DNA from: JACRBR01 sp964371355
GTDB lineage: Bacteria > Chloroflexota > Dehalococcoidia > DSTF01 > JACRBR01
NCBI GenBank assembly: GCA_964371355.1
Contig: CAYJMG010000014.1
Span: 1-64,000, forward strand
Direction of reading: 5' to 3'
DNA length: 64,000 bases
In this document: positions 17,277 to 26,510 of the stretch, piece after piece
How the letters are laid out: each line of letters begins with the position of its first letter
Numbering within the stretch: position 1 is the first letter of the stretch
Made by a program: the position numbers and the translations under genes
Notes under the pieces: model-generated
What the model was told of the DNA's origin: nothing
Databases searched by the model: none
What the model saw: the letters and a program-made list of their open reading frames with translations, nothing else

Positions 17277-18179
17277 GTGGACTTCGTACGCACTCCAGAC
17301 GATCGTTTCGAGAACCTGCCGGGATATGGATTCGCCCCGCACTACGTCGACGCGGACGGCCTGCGGATGCACTACCTCGATGAGGGTCCTGCGACCGCGG
17401 ATCCGGTCCTGCTGCTGCACGGCGAACCGTCGTGGTCGTATCTGTATCGGAAGATGATCCCGATCCTCGTCGCTGCCGGCATGCGCGCCGTGGCGCCGGA
17501 CCTCATCGGGTTCGGGCGCAGCGACAAGCCAACGGCACAGGGTGACTACTCGTACCAGGCGCACGTCGACTGGACGACCTCGCTCGTTGTCCAACTCGAC
17601 CTGCGGAATGTCACGCTCGTCTGCCAGGACTGGGGCGGGCTGATCGGACTTCGGATCGCGGCGGAACACCGGGAGCGGTTCTCGCGGCTCGTCGCGGCCA
17701 ACACGTTCTTGCCGACCGGGGACAATGCCCCGGGCGAGGCGTTCCTGCGCTGGCAGACGTTCTCCCAAACGGCTCCGTCTCTCCCGATCGGGAACATCGT
17801 GCGCGGCGGATGCAGGACAGAACTCGCCGCGGAGGTGATCGCCGCCTACGACGCGCCGTTCCCCGATGACACCTACAAGGCTGGGGCCCGCAAGTTTCCA
17901 GCGCTGGTGCCGACGCGGCCTGACGATCCCGCATCAGCTCCGAATCGCCAGGCGTGGGAAGTGCTGAGCAAGTGGGAGAAGCCGTTCCTTTGCGCGTTCA
18001 GCGACGAGGATCCCATCACGCGCGGCGCGGATGCTGCCTTTCAGCGCCTGGTGCCGGGCACGAAGGGTATGCCGCACACGACCATCAAGGGCGGCGGTCA
18101 CTTCCTGCAGGAAGACAAAGGCGAAGAACTGGCGAAGGTGGTCGTGGACTTCATCAACGGAACCCCGGTCGGCCGGTAG
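17277..18179 (+). CDS. Haloalkane dehalogenase (HLD-I/DhlA-like)
   Basis: A 300-residue alpha/beta hydrolase that should hydrolyse a carbon-halogen bond to an alcohol plus halide. Seen: the oxyanion segment LLLHGEPSWSYLYR (48-57), nucleophile D118 in VCQDWGG with halide-binding W119 next to it, a likely second halide-binding W159 (FLRWQTFSQ), the acid D245 (FSDEDPIT) after the cap, and base H275 (GGGHFLQED). HGEPSW and the acid's late position fit subfamily I. It begins with GTG two bases after the tetR stop behind GGAAAGGAA. The halide substrate range cannot be predicted. Confidence 0.92.
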   Translation: MDFVRTPDDRFENLPGYGFAPHYVDADGLRMHYLDEGPATADPVLLLHGEPSWSYLYRKMIPILVAAGMRAVAPDLIGFGRSDKPTAQGDYSYQAHVDWTTSLVVQLDLRNVTLVCQDWGGLIGLRIAAEHRERFSRLVAANTFLPTGDNAPGEAFLRWQTFSQTAPSLPIGNIVRGGCRTELAAEVIAAYDAPFPDDTYKAGARKFPALVPTRPDDPASAPNRQAWEVLSKWEKPFLCAFSDEDPITRGADAAFQRLVPGTKGMPHTTIKGGGHFLQEDKGEELAKVVVDFINGTPVGR

Positions 18180-18199
18180 ACCCAGGGAGCGAGTGACAC

Positions 18200-18601
18200 A
18201 TGCCGCATATCAAGCCAACACGCGAGCAACTCTTATGCCTTGCGGACGACCCGAATGGCGGTCCCGTGGTGATGCTGAATCTGCTGCGGTTCGCAGACCG
18301 CACCAGCGGGGAAGGCGACAGCAGCGGCGCGCGCTCGTTTGAGACATACGGCGAGCAAATGCGCGAGATCATGGCGCGGCGAGGCATCAAGCTGCTCTGG
18401 CGCGGACGCGCCGACCAGGTCGTAATCGGCGACGACGAGGCGGACAAGTGGGATCTCGTCCTCCTCGTGGAGTATCCGTCCCGCAAGGCGTTTCTCGAGA
18501 TGGGACGAAGCGAGGAGTATGCAAAGGTCGGCACGCACCGAACCAGCGCACTGGTGGATTCGCGCCTGATTGCCTGCACGGAGCAGTTGCGGGCGAAGTA
18601 G
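18200..18601 (+). CDS. DUF1330 family protein
   Basis: A 133-residue dimeric alpha-beta barrel type protein (ferredoxin-like fold). It has the DUF1330 pattern GGPVVMLNLLRF, YGEQMREIMARRG, and WDLVLLVEYPSRKAFLEM. The function of the family is unknown; members often sit in catabolic clusters. It lies 20 bases after the dehalogenase, with AGGGAG upstream, and probably belongs to the same transcript. Confidence 0.88.
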   Translation: MPHIKPTREQLLCLADDPNGGPVVMLNLLRFADRTSGEGDSSGARSFETYGEQMREIMARRGIKLLWRGRADQVVIGDDEADKWDLVLLVEYPSRKAFLEMGRSEEYAKVGTHRTSALVDSRLIACTEQLRAK

Positions 18602-18664
18602 CGCGAAGCGAACCGCCGCCACGATAACGACACGATTACGCCGGGTCATGAGGAGCGAGCGACC

Positions 18665-20377
18665 TTGGGCTACTGGGACAGCATCGCAGCGAGGCGCGTC
18701 ACCCGACGGCGGATGATCCAGGTCGCGGGTGCCGCGGGCACTGCCACCGGGGCGATGTTTCTGGTCGGATGTACGGGCGGTGGTAGCGACGACGATGAGA
18801 GCCCCCAGCCGACGGCGACCATCCTGGCAGGAGGCGATCCGCGCGGGCCCGACTACGCAAATCCGCTTGATCCTCCTGTCGCGGGAGGCCGGCTTCAGGC
18901 CGTCGCTCCAGCCGCCTTCGACTCGTTCGATCCGCACAGAGGGGTGGGCGCATCCGTGGCCGTGTTTCCGCGGGTCTACAACGTCCTCGCGCAACAATCG
19001 GCGCAGCGACCCCAGTTCACTGTCTTCGACCTTGCCGAGTCGGTCGAGAATCCGGACGAAGTCACGTGGAGGTTCAGACTCAGGCCGGGGGTGCGGATCG
19101 GACCGAACGATCTGGGCGTGCCCGAGCGCGACCTTGATGGCGACGACGTCGTGGCGACGTTCGAGCGAATCAAGAGTCTACCTGAAGCGCCGAACGGAGC
19201 ATTCGTCAAGGAGTTTGTCGCCAACGTCGTCGCCACCGAGGGCGTCGTGACCATCACCACGACCAAGGCATATGCCTGGCTGCTGAACCGCGTGGGGAAC
19301 TACGTGAACGCGATCCCTCCGCGCGAACTCATCGCGGACGAGGCTGCCATCTCGAGCATGAATGCCGGAAGCGCTGGCGGGGGCCCATATCGCCTGATCT
19401 CGGCAGCGGAAGGGGAGGCAGCACGCCTCGACCGCAATCCGTCCTACTACGGCAAGGATAGTTCGGGCGCCCAGCTGCCGTACCTGGACGGCCTCGACAT
19501 CCGGATCATCACGGATCGCGCGGCCTGGCGGACGGCGTTCCTTGCGGGTCAGGTGCATCACTACGCCGCCGAGGGAAAGGGTGAGGTCGATGCCCTCTCC
19601 GGCGATTTCTTCGTCCTGAAGGATCCGCTGGCCCAATTCGTCCCCGTGGTGATGAACCCGGAGAAGCCGCCGTTCAACGATCCAAGGGCGCGTCGGGCCG
19701 TCGCCCGCGCAATCGACCGAAGGCAGTTCGTCGACCGGATTTACAGTGGTGACGCGAAACCGAATGGGCTTGTCCACTGGCCCGCGGGCGAAGACACCTA
19801 CGCATTCAGCGAAGCGGATCTGGGAGAGCTACAGCCGTTCGACCTGGCCGAGGCGCGCAGCCTTGTTGATGCGCTGGGCGGGCTCACCGTGAAGCTCGTC
19901 TACCCTTCGCAGGCGAATGTCGCCCAGCACTCAAGCCATGTGCCCATCTTCCTCGAGCAGATGAAGAACGCGAACATCAAGATCGACGACAACCCGTTGG
20001 AGTTCACGAACTGGCTGGCGGCCTATCGTGCGCGGGACTACGAAATGAACCTGGGCCTGACGCAGATCATCGAGACGCCGGAACAACCACTGAACTGGCA
20101 CACGTCCATGGGGCCGGTCGGCGACCGTTCATTCGGAGTGGGACTAGGCAATCCTGAGATCGACGCGGCGATCGAGAAAACGAAGACGACGCTGGACCTG
20201 GATGAGCGAATCGTCGCTGTACGCGAGGCGCAGAAGCTCATCTATTCGAAGGATCCCGCCTTCCTGCCACTCGTGAGCGGTTTCAGTTTCAGCGTGTACA
20301 GCAATCGTGTGCACAACCTTCCATCGGGTATCGGGACAACTGCGTTCTTAGTGAACTCCATGTGGATGGAGACGTAG
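18665..20377 (+). CDS. Family 5 extracellular solute-binding lipoprotein
   Basis: A 570-residue DppA/OppA-type binding protein. It has a TTG start, a twin-arginine-like start (TRRRMIQVAG) and a lipobox LVGC (about residue 36), so it is probably exported by Tat and anchored to the membrane as a lipoprotein. The mature part has the family signature of the SBP_bac_5 fold (VTWRFRLRPGVRIG, DPRARRAVARAIDRRQFVDRIYSG). No cognate permease or ATPase is in the window, so it must use transporter subunits encoded elsewhere or act as a sensor. Its place in the dehalogenase cluster suggests uptake of an organic substrate, but this is inference. Confidence 0.92.
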   Translation: MGYWDSIAARRVTRRRMIQVAGAAGTATGAMFLVGCTGGGSDDDESPQPTATILAGGDPRGPDYANPLDPPVAGGRLQAVAPAAFDSFDPHRGVGASVAVFPRVYNVLAQQSAQRPQFTVFDLAESVENPDEVTWRFRLRPGVRIGPNDLGVPERDLDGDDVVATFERIKSLPEAPNGAFVKEFVANVVATEGVVTITTTKAYAWLLNRVGNYVNAIPPRELIADEAAISSMNAGSAGGGPYRLISAAEGEAARLDRNPSYYGKDSSGAQLPYLDGLDIRIITDRAAWRTAFLAGQVHHYAAEGKGEVDALSGDFFVLKDPLAQFVPVVMNPEKPPFNDPRARRAVARAIDRRQFVDRIYSGDAKPNGLVHWPAGEDTYAFSEADLGELQPFDLAEARSLVDALGGLTVKLVYPSQANVAQHSSHVPIFLEQMKNANIKIDDNPLEFTNWLAAYRARDYEMNLGLTQIIETPEQPLNWHTSMGPVGDRSFGVGLGNPEIDAAIEKTKTTLDLDERIVAVREAQKLIYSKDPAFLPLVSGFSFSVYSNRVHNLPSGIGTTAFLVNSMWMET

Positions 20378-20396
20378 CTCCGAAAGGGGGCGGATC

Positions 20397-21290
20397 ATGC
20401 CCGGCTTTGACGTCATCCTGCTAGGAACAGGGAGCCCTCTGCCGAACGCGGACAGATGCGGGGCCGGCCAGCTCGTGGTGGTTGGTGACGAGCGCATCCT
20501 TGTGGACTGCGGATGGGGCGTGGCTCGCCGCCTCTTCGCCGCGGGCGCACCGCCGCCGCTCGTGGACACTGTGGTCTTCACGCACATGCACTCGGATCAC
20601 ATCACGGATGTGCCCGACTTCCTGATCATGCGGTGGGCTGGCGGCGCAAGGAAACCGCTCACGGTGTATGGGCCGGAGGGAACGCAGAAGATGATCGATG
20701 GCTTCCTCGCGGGCCTGGAGCGGGATATCGCGTTCCGATTCGCCCATCACGGCGAGAAGCTCTCGCAAGAGGGCATCCAGTGCTCCGTGCGCGAGATCCC
20801 GGCGACCGCGGATCCGCATCGCTTCGCGGATATCGCGGGGCTGGTTTTGGAGTCGTTTGAGGTAGACCATTTTCCGGTGGTGCCCGCGCTCGGGTTCCGA
20901 TTCAGTCGGGATGGCCACAGCCTCATCGTTTCGGGAGACACGAAGCGCTGCGACAACCTGGCTCGCGCGGCGATCGGTGCTGACCTGCTCGTGTGCGAGG
21001 CGCTAAACGCACAACTGTTCAGCCTTATGGTCGAGCGCATCAAAGCGGCGGGCAACGACCACAGCGCCGCCGTCATGGGCGACGTGCCCGACTATCACAT
21101 AACCACAATCGACGCGGCGGAGATCGCGCGGGACGCAGGTGTCAACAAGCTGGTGCTGTCCCACCTGATACCACCCGTACCAAACGACGGGCCACTGGCC
21201 GAGGCATTTGCGGCCGGCATGAGTGCTGTATTCTCCGGCGAGATCGTCGTCGGGAAGGATCTCATGCGCCTCCACGTCGGCCCCGACTAA
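20397..21290 (+). CDS. Metallo-beta-lactamase-fold hydrolase (RNase Z/arylsulfatase-like)
   Basis: A 297-residue MBL-fold protein. Metal motifs: FTHMHSDHITD, then HFPVVPALGFRF with a His, SGDT with Asp, and a late LSHLIPP. It starts LLGTGSPLPNADRCG like tRNase Z and its ElaC relatives, but it lies among catabolic genes rather than RNA genes, so a small-molecule ester or lactone hydrolase is equally likely. AAAGGGGG precedes the ATG. Zn or Fe binding is inferred from the motifs. Confidence 0.9.
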   Translation: MPGFDVILLGTGSPLPNADRCGAGQLVVVGDERILVDCGWGVARRLFAAGAPPPLVDTVVFTHMHSDHITDVPDFLIMRWAGGARKPLTVYGPEGTQKMIDGFLAGLERDIAFRFAHHGEKLSQEGIQCSVREIPATADPHRFADIAGLVLESFEVDHFPVVPALGFRFSRDGHSLIVSGDTKRCDNLARAAIGADLLVCEALNAQLFSLMVERIKAAGNDHSAAVMGDVPDYHITTIDAAEIARDAGVNKLVLSHLIPPVPNDGPLAEAFAAGMSAVFSGEIVVGKDLMRLHVGPD

Positions 21291-21385
21291 CGGAAGCGCG
21301 GCGCCACTCGCCGTTCGGGGGATCGCGGACTGGGCGCTCCCAGCGTTATGAGCGGGCGCGACCGCGGGTGCGCAAGCCCCGAACC

Positions 21386-21421
21386 GGAAACTCGTTACCG
21401 GAAACGAGCTTCCCCTACAAT
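21386..21421 (+). promoter_or_regulatory. Imperfect palindrome plus -10-like box before acyl-CoA dehydrogenase
   Basis: GGAAACTCGTT (21386-21396) and AACGAGCTTCC (21403-21413) are 11-base arms with one mismatch. A TACAAT box follows at 21416-21421, about 90 bases before the gene. It may be an operator; a weak terminator hairpin for the upstream gene is the alternative, but there is no T-run. Confidence 0.5.
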
Positions 21422-21509
21422 TGGGTCGCGCTCCTCGTTACAGTGGTAGGCGGAGGGATTGCGACCCGCAGCGGTTGAAGACATCCTGCCGGGACGCGAG
21501 AGGTAGTCG

Positions 21510-22748
21510 ATGGTCACAGCGGAAGCACCAGCCACAACAACGTTCTCCCTGGATCTGAACGAGGATCAAATCCAGCTCCAGAAGTGGATCCACGAATTCG
21601 CCCGGGACGTCGTGCGCCCCGCCGCGCATGAATGGGATGAACGTGAAGAGACCCCGTGGCCCATCATCCAAGAAGCCGCGAAGGTCGGCATCTATGGCAT
21701 CCAGTTCATGGGCCATCTCACCGGCGATGCCACGGGTCTCATGCTCCCGATCGCCATCGAGGAGTTGTTCTGGGGAGACGCAGGCATCGGTATGTCGATC
21801 TTCGGCTCAGCGCTCGCGCTGGCGGCGATCACCGGCAATGGCACGCCCCAGCAGATCGCCGAGTGGGCGCCCCAATGCTACGGCACACCAGACAAGGTGC
21901 AGCTCGGAGCCTTCTGCGTCTCCGAACCGGACGCCGGCTCTGATGTGGGTGGGATGAAGACGCGCGCTGTCTACGACGCCACGAAGGACGAGTGGACCCT
22001 GAACGGCCAGAAGACCTGGATCTCGAACGGTGGCATCGCGGACGTCCACGTCGTCGTGGCGTCCATCGACCCTTCGCTGGCCACGCGCGGTCAGGCGTCG
22101 TTCGTGGTGCCGCCCGGCACGCCGGGCCTCCGCCAGGGCGTGAAGTTCAAGAAGCACGGCATCCGAGCATCGCACACCTCCGAGGTCTATCTGGATGACG
22201 TGCGGGTGCCAGGCAGCTGTCTGTTGGGCGGCAAGGAGCGGCTGGATGCACGCTTGGCGCGCGCCAAGGAGGGCGCCCGCTCGGGCCAGCAGGCTGCGCT
22301 CGGAACCTTCGAGGCGACGCGACCTGCCGTTGGGGCGATGGCCGTGGGCATCGCCCGGGCGGCGTACGAATGGGCTCTGGACTACGCGAAGGAACGGAAG
22401 CAATTCGGCCGGCCGATCATCGAGAACCAGGCCATGAGCTTCATGCTCGCGAACATGCGGACGGAGATCGATGCCTCGCGTCTCCTGGTGTGGCGCGCGG
22501 CGTGGATGGCACGAGCCGGCAAGAAGTTCGCGGCCGCCGAGGGATCGCAGGCCAAATACAAGGCCGGTGAGACGGCCGTCTGGGTGACGGACCGCGCGAT
22601 CCAGATTGGCGGGGGGATCGGATACGTTCGGGAAGCGCCGGTGGAGCGCTGGCATCGCGATGCCAAGATCATGACCATCTTCGAAGGGACTTCCGAAATA
22701 CAGCAACTGGTCATTGCGCGCGCTATTTCCGGTATGCATCTCCCTTAG
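21510..22748 (+). CDS. Acyl-CoA dehydrogenase
   Basis: A 412-residue FAD enzyme that makes the alpha-beta double bond in an acyl-CoA. Conserved: FCVSEPDAGSDVGGMKTRAV (flavin loop), WTLNGQKTWISNGG, YAKERKQFGRPI, GGGIGYVREAPVERWHRDAKIM and the IFEGTSEIQ segment that carries the likely catalytic Glu. Acyl chain specificity is not predictable. GAGAGG lies upstream. It is followed by a perfect terminator, so it ends the transcript. Confidence 0.95.
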   Translation: MVTAEAPATTTFSLDLNEDQIQLQKWIHEFARDVVRPAAHEWDEREETPWPIIQEAAKVGIYGIQFMGHLTGDATGLMLPIAIEELFWGDAGIGMSIFGSALALAAITGNGTPQQIAEWAPQCYGTPDKVQLGAFCVSEPDAGSDVGGMKTRAVYDATKDEWTLNGQKTWISNGGIADVHVVVASIDPSLATRGQASFVVPPGTPGLRQGVKFKKHGIRASHTSEVYLDDVRVPGSCLLGGKERLDARLARAKEGARSGQQAALGTFEATRPAVGAMAVGIARAAYEWALDYAKERKQFGRPIIENQAMSFMLANMRTEIDASRLLVWRAAWMARAGKKFAAAEGSQAKYKAGETAVWVTDRAIQIGGGIGYVREAPVERWHRDAKIMTIFEGTSEIQQLVIARAISGMHLP

Positions 22749-22771
22749 GCTCCAAGGCACCGCGAGACATC

Positions 22772-22798
22772 GAGGCACGCCGATCGGCGTGCCTCTTT
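22772..22798 (+). terminator. Strong hairpin terminator
   Basis: Perfect 11-base arms GAGGCACGCCG and CGGCGTGCCTC with a two-base centre, followed by TTT, 24 bases after the acyl-CoA dehydrogenase stop. Confidence 0.85.
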
Positions 22799-22813
22799 CA
22801 TGAAGGCGAAGCC

Positions 22814-24082
22814 GTGACGGTGCATGATGCGGACGGCCCTATTCCCGGCTACTTCGATTGTCGCTTTCCCGGCGAAGATGGCGGCCCGCGGCGCCAGATG
22901 ATCCCGCGATCGACCGGCCTCGGGCTTCGCGACGGCGAGACACTCCGCGTCGTATCGCGACCGTCGATGATGACGACCATGGTCGTGCTGCGGCGACCCG
23001 GCGAGGTGTACGTCCAGGGGAACACGCCTCCATCTCCATCCTCGAAGGGATGGGTGGAGAAGGTCGATCCGCATACGTTGGAGACGGTGGTGCGTTCGCC
23101 CGACCTCGAAGGGGGGCCATTCTGGCCCGGTGGCTTGCTGGCCCACGAGAACGGGTTTCTCTATATGACTTTCGGGCGATGGTGCCACAAACTCGATCCC
23201 GATTGCCAGCCCGTGGCCAGTCATGAGCTTCCACGCGCCATGCCGTACAACAGCTTGCTGGCCCTCAGCGACGGGGTTCTCGTGATGAAGAACTTCGTGC
23301 GTGATGGATCCTCGCCATCGTACTTCACCCTTCTGGATCCAGAGTCGCTCTCTCCGGCAAGTGCGGAGGTCGCAATCCCCGAGGGCTCGATCGCGAGGAT
23401 CTCGCGCGACATCGACAATGGCGATGAGTTTGTCTACGTCGTTGGTGACCACACGTTCTTCCGCTATCGATACGAGAGCGGGCGCCTGAAGCGAGATGAT
23501 TCCTGGAGCTGCATGTACCGGATCTTTCCGGACGCCGAGCAGTCGTACGGCTGGGATCCGGTCATTGCAGATGACTCCGCCTGGTTCCTCGACAACGGCG
23601 ACAACCGGTTCCGCGGGAGCCTCCGTAGTGGAGGTGTCGCCAGTGGGCCGGTCCACCTTCATCGCGTGAGCACGAAGGATGCCCGCGCCTACGACATGTT
23701 CACGCCTTTCGGCGCAGCGCACGGGACGGTCACGAACCCGCCGCTTGTCGATGCGGCGCGTCACATCGTTGTCCTCTATGACAGTGGCAACTCCCGGATC
23801 GGTGGCTTTCGGTACGGGAACTCTTCGTACGAACGGCTGTGGGAGCACGAGTTCGGTGCGGCGAATCACTTCCTTCTCTATGGCGACACGGCGGAGATCG
23901 TGGTCAACGACTTCGACGGAGTGGCCGAGCACCTCGTGGTGCTGGACATCGAGACCGGCACCGAGAAGGCGCGTGTTGCCACCGGCAGTGCGATGCAGTC
24001 GGTCGTCTTCCAGTCTCCCGGGTGGGAGCGTGACATCTATACGACCAGCCTTACGACGCTGTCGCGCGTCTGGGCGGAATGA
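22814..24082 (+). CDS. Uncharacterised beta-propeller-like protein
   Basis: A 422-residue protein without a signal peptide, so probably cytoplasmic. It consists of repeated beta-strand blocks typical of PQQ- or YVTN-like propellers (GEVYVQGNTPP, ENGFLYMTFGRWCHKLD, GDEFVYVVGDHTFFRYR, IVNDF-type blades). No catalytic motif is recognised. The GTG start has only a weak ribosome site (AAGGCG) and lies just after the terminator of acyl-CoA dehydrogenase. A related role with the catabolic cluster is possible but not shown. Confidence 0.75.
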   Translation: MTVHDADGPIPGYFDCRFPGEDGGPRRQMIPRSTGLGLRDGETLRVVSRPSMMTTMVVLRRPGEVYVQGNTPPSPSSKGWVEKVDPHTLETVVRSPDLEGGPFWPGGLLAHENGFLYMTFGRWCHKLDPDCQPVASHELPRAMPYNSLLALSDGVLVMKNFVRDGSSPSYFTLLDPESLSPASAEVAIPEGSIARISRDIDNGDEFVYVVGDHTFFRYRYESGRLKRDDSWSCMYRIFPDAEQSYGWDPVIADDSAWFLDNGDNRFRGSLRSGGVASGPVHLHRVSTKDARAYDMFTPFGAAHGTVTNPPLVDAARHIVVLYDSGNSRIGGFRYGNSSYERLWEHEFGAANHFLLYGDTAEIVVNDFDGVAEHLVVLDIETGTEKARVATGSAMQSVVFQSPGWERDIYTTSLTTLSRVWAE

Positions 24083-24160
24083 GCTTGCGCTGGGCGGAGC
24101 CGGCCGTTAGCCTCCGCTGGCGAACAACACATCGCAAGCCAGCGACGAAGGGAGCACTAC

Positions 24161-24694
24161 GTGAACCTTGTGGAATTCATCCAAGCCGAGCTGGGCCGAT
24201 TGCACGCAATGCTGGATCGGACAGTGGCGGACCTTGCGCCCGAGCAGTGGCACGCGATACCGGCTGACAATCCGAAGGCGAACCACATCGCGTTTGAGTT
24301 CTGGCACTATGTCCGTACCGAGGACAACATCGTGCGATTCATCCTGCAGGATCGACGACCGACGGTCTGGATGGAAGGCGGCTGGGCGGAGAAGCTCGGC
24401 CTGCCGCCCGTGGCTCAGGGCACCGGGATGCCGTCGGAGGATGCGCAGGCGCTCCGCATCAACGACATCGGTGGATTCCTTGAGTACCGGCGGCAGGTCT
24501 GGGCCAGCACCGCCGATTGGCTTGCTAACCCGGACGCGAGTGAGTTCGACAAGGTCATCACGGTGAAACCGCTGGGCGAAATGCCGAAGATCCGCGCACT
24601 CGGTCAGGTCTGTATGACACACGGCTTCACGCACCTCGGCGAGCTGGAACTCATCAGGACGCTCCTGAACCTGCCACCTGCGATCGGCGTCTGA
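24161..24694 (+). CDS. DinB-superfamily protein
   Basis: A 177-residue four-helix bundle protein of the DinB/YfiT type. It has the family's spaced His residues (NHIAFEFWHYVRTEDN in the first half, THGFTHLGELELIR near the end), which usually bind one metal ion. Members act as thiol-dependent S-transferases or have unknown roles. AAGGGAG lies before the GTG start. It is the last gene of the plus-strand run, convergent with the cohesin/dockerin gene. A related tandem protein is at 53504-54493. Confidence 0.85.
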   Translation: MNLVEFIQAELGRLHAMLDRTVADLAPEQWHAIPADNPKANHIAFEFWHYVRTEDNIVRFILQDRRPTVWMEGGWAEKLGLPPVAQGTGMPSEDAQALRINDIGGFLEYRRQVWASTADWLANPDASEFDKVITVKPLGEMPKIRALGQVCMTHGFTHLGELELIRTLLNLPPAIGV

Positions 24695-24720
24695 GGTCAG
24701 AGCAGTCATGAAGAAGCGGA

Positions 24721-24753
24721 TGACGGGCGGGCCATAGGATTCGCCGCCCGTCA
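24721..24753. terminator. Shared hairpin between convergent genes
   Basis: TGACGGGCGG and CCGCCCGTCA are perfect 10-base arms with a 13-base loop, midway between the DinB gene and the oppositely oriented cohesin/dockerin gene. There is no T-run, so it probably works with other factors. Confidence 0.6.
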
Positions 24754-24774
24754 CCGCGCGTCGTCGCCCGGGTC

Positions 24775-26271
24775 TCAGGGACAGGCGCCCAGGTGCTTGA
24801 TCATGAACAGCTGATCCCCGGAGTTGATCGCGCCATCCTTGTTCAGATCGATGTTCACGACCTTCGCTGGTGGCGGCAGGCGGAGGATTTCGGTCACGAT
24901 CAACAACTGGTCACCTGAGTTCACGGCGTTGTCGCTGTTGATTGAGGCCACCTCTCGCGCGTCGCCGCAGAGGTCGTTGTCGGAGTTCGCGAGCGTCATA
25001 CTGGTGTTGTAGTGGCGAAACTCGATCCCGTCGCGCAGGCCATCATCGTCGCTGTCGGGATCGGTCGGATTCGGGTCGAGCTGATCCGGGACGCCGTCGG
25101 AATCCTGGTCCGGCCCGACAATCGCAGGGGGCTTGCTTGCTGGCGAGCCGGGATCGTATCCAAGCTGGCATTCGGCGCCATCGAGTACACGGTCAGAGTC
25201 GCTGTCCGCAACGAGGGGGTTCGTTGGACCAACCGCAGACGGGCAGGATGGTATGGGCAACGCACCCTCGAGCAGATCCAAGAGGCCGTCATTGTCGTCA
25301 TCGTTGTCGCAGGCATCCCCCATCTCATCCGAGAACGCGCGCGTGGTGTCGTCAACGGACTTGGGCGGGGTCTGGTCGATGAAGTTACCGTCAGCGTTCT
25401 CCTGGAAGGGGTTCGCAACCCCAGGGCAGTTGTCGAATTCGTCGACGACGCCGTCGCCGTCACCATCCACGTCGATGATCGGCGTGTTGGTAGGCGTTGG
25501 ACTCTGCGTGGGCGTACCCGTCTCGGTGGGAGTGTTCGTGGGGGTAAACGAAAAGACGGGCGTCTCAGTGAACGTGGGACTCGGCGTCGCGGTGCCCGTG
25601 TTGGTTGCTGTGGGTGGAACCCCGCCAATCGAGACAGCAGCGCCCGCGCAGATACCCTCGTTCTCCAGGATCGGGTTGCAGGACATGAGTTCATTCGCCG
25701 CCTCGTCCGTCACCTGAACTTCAGCGAGATCAAGAGTGGCCGACCCGTTCGTCGTGGCGTAGTGCACGGTAGCCAGGACGAGTGAGTCGCCACTATTCAT
25801 CAATGGCCCATCCTGGTTCGGGTTGATGCACGAAATGAGTGAGGAGGCGATATTTGGGTCGGGGTTGCGGTCCGCGATGGGCGTCGGAGCGGCGCACTGC
25901 CATCCCGATCCCGTCATCGAATTGTTGAAGTCCGGGTTGCAGTCCAAGCCGGGGCTGGTACATGAACCAGGCTCGGTCGGGTCCATAACAGGCTGAGGCT
26001 GGGCCACGACATCGAACCCGAAGGATCCAATTCGGCGTGGCCCGGCGCTCAGGTTCTCGAGGACGACCGCCGCATCGAGGTTCGCGGTGCCACCCGGGAG
26101 CGTGCACGAATCCTGGACACCCGCGAGAGACGCATCGCAGTCGATTCTAAGAGACCAGGCCACGGGTGCCGCGCGCACCCTGCCGGAGCCGGCGAGGCCG
26201 GCGACCAACCCGACGGCGATGCCCGCTAATACAAGAGAGGCAAGGAGAAGCAGTGCTGACCGGTGTGACAT
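24775..26271 (-). CDS. Secreted mini-scaffold-like protein: cohesin-like domain, TSP3 repeats, dockerin-like module
   Basis: A 498-residue exported protein. Signal peptide about 1-34. A domain at about 36-217 has the strand order of a cohesin: VVLENLSAGPRRIGSFGFDVV early, then NSGDSLVLATVHYATTNGSATLDLAEVQVTD, ending AAVSIGG. The same domain occurs in the lamin-tail protein at the window start. A Thr-Pro linker (about 218-265) leads to thrombospondin-3-like Ca-binding repeats (about 267-420), then a dockerin-like pair: SINSDNAVNSGD (degenerate at position 1) and DLNKDGAINSGD (canonical). A Cys before the pair and the final ACP bracket it. A cohesin and a dockerin in one chain is the layout of a scaffold, but binding is untested. 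The ATG at 26271 is chosen at the signal peptide. Confidence 0.85.
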   Translation of the reverse strand: MSHRSALLLLASLVLAGIAVGLVAGLAGSGRVRAAPVAWSLRIDCDASLAGVQDSCTLPGGTANLDAAVVLENLSAGPRRIGSFGFDVVAQPQPVMDPTEPGSCTSPGLDCNPDFNNSMTGSGWQCAAPTPIADRNPDPNIASSLISCINPNQDGPLMNSGDSLVLATVHYATTNGSATLDLAEVQVTDEAANELMSCNPILENEGICAGAAVSIGGVPPTATNTGTATPSPTFTETPVFSFTPTNTPTETGTPTQSPTPTNTPIIDVDGDGDGVVDEFDNCPGVANPFQENADGNFIDQTPPKSVDDTTRAFSDEMGDACDNDDDNDGLLDLLEGALPIPSCPSAVGPTNPLVADSDSDRVLDGAECQLGYDPGSPASKPPAIVGPDQDSDGVPDQLDPNPTDPDSDDDGLRDGIEFRHYNTSMTLANSDNDLCGDAREVASINSDNAVNSGDQLLIVTEILRLPPPAKVVNIDLNKDGAINSGDQLFMIKHLGACP

Positions 26272-26510
26272 TGTGATGAAGCTCCGTTTCCGTTCCGGAA
26301 CACCGACGGGTCGGGACTCTCCCCCAGGACGATGACCAGAATAGAACTGCAAAACCGCTACGAGTGTGAAAAGGAGGGGCAGGGATTGATAACAGAGTCA
26401 TATCGAAGGCTCTGCTTTACGGATCCGCCGCCCCCGGGCCGGCGTTAATCGCCCCTTAACGCTCCTGCGGTAGCCTGATGGCCGTAGTTCGTAGCAGCCG
26501 GAGGCATTTG

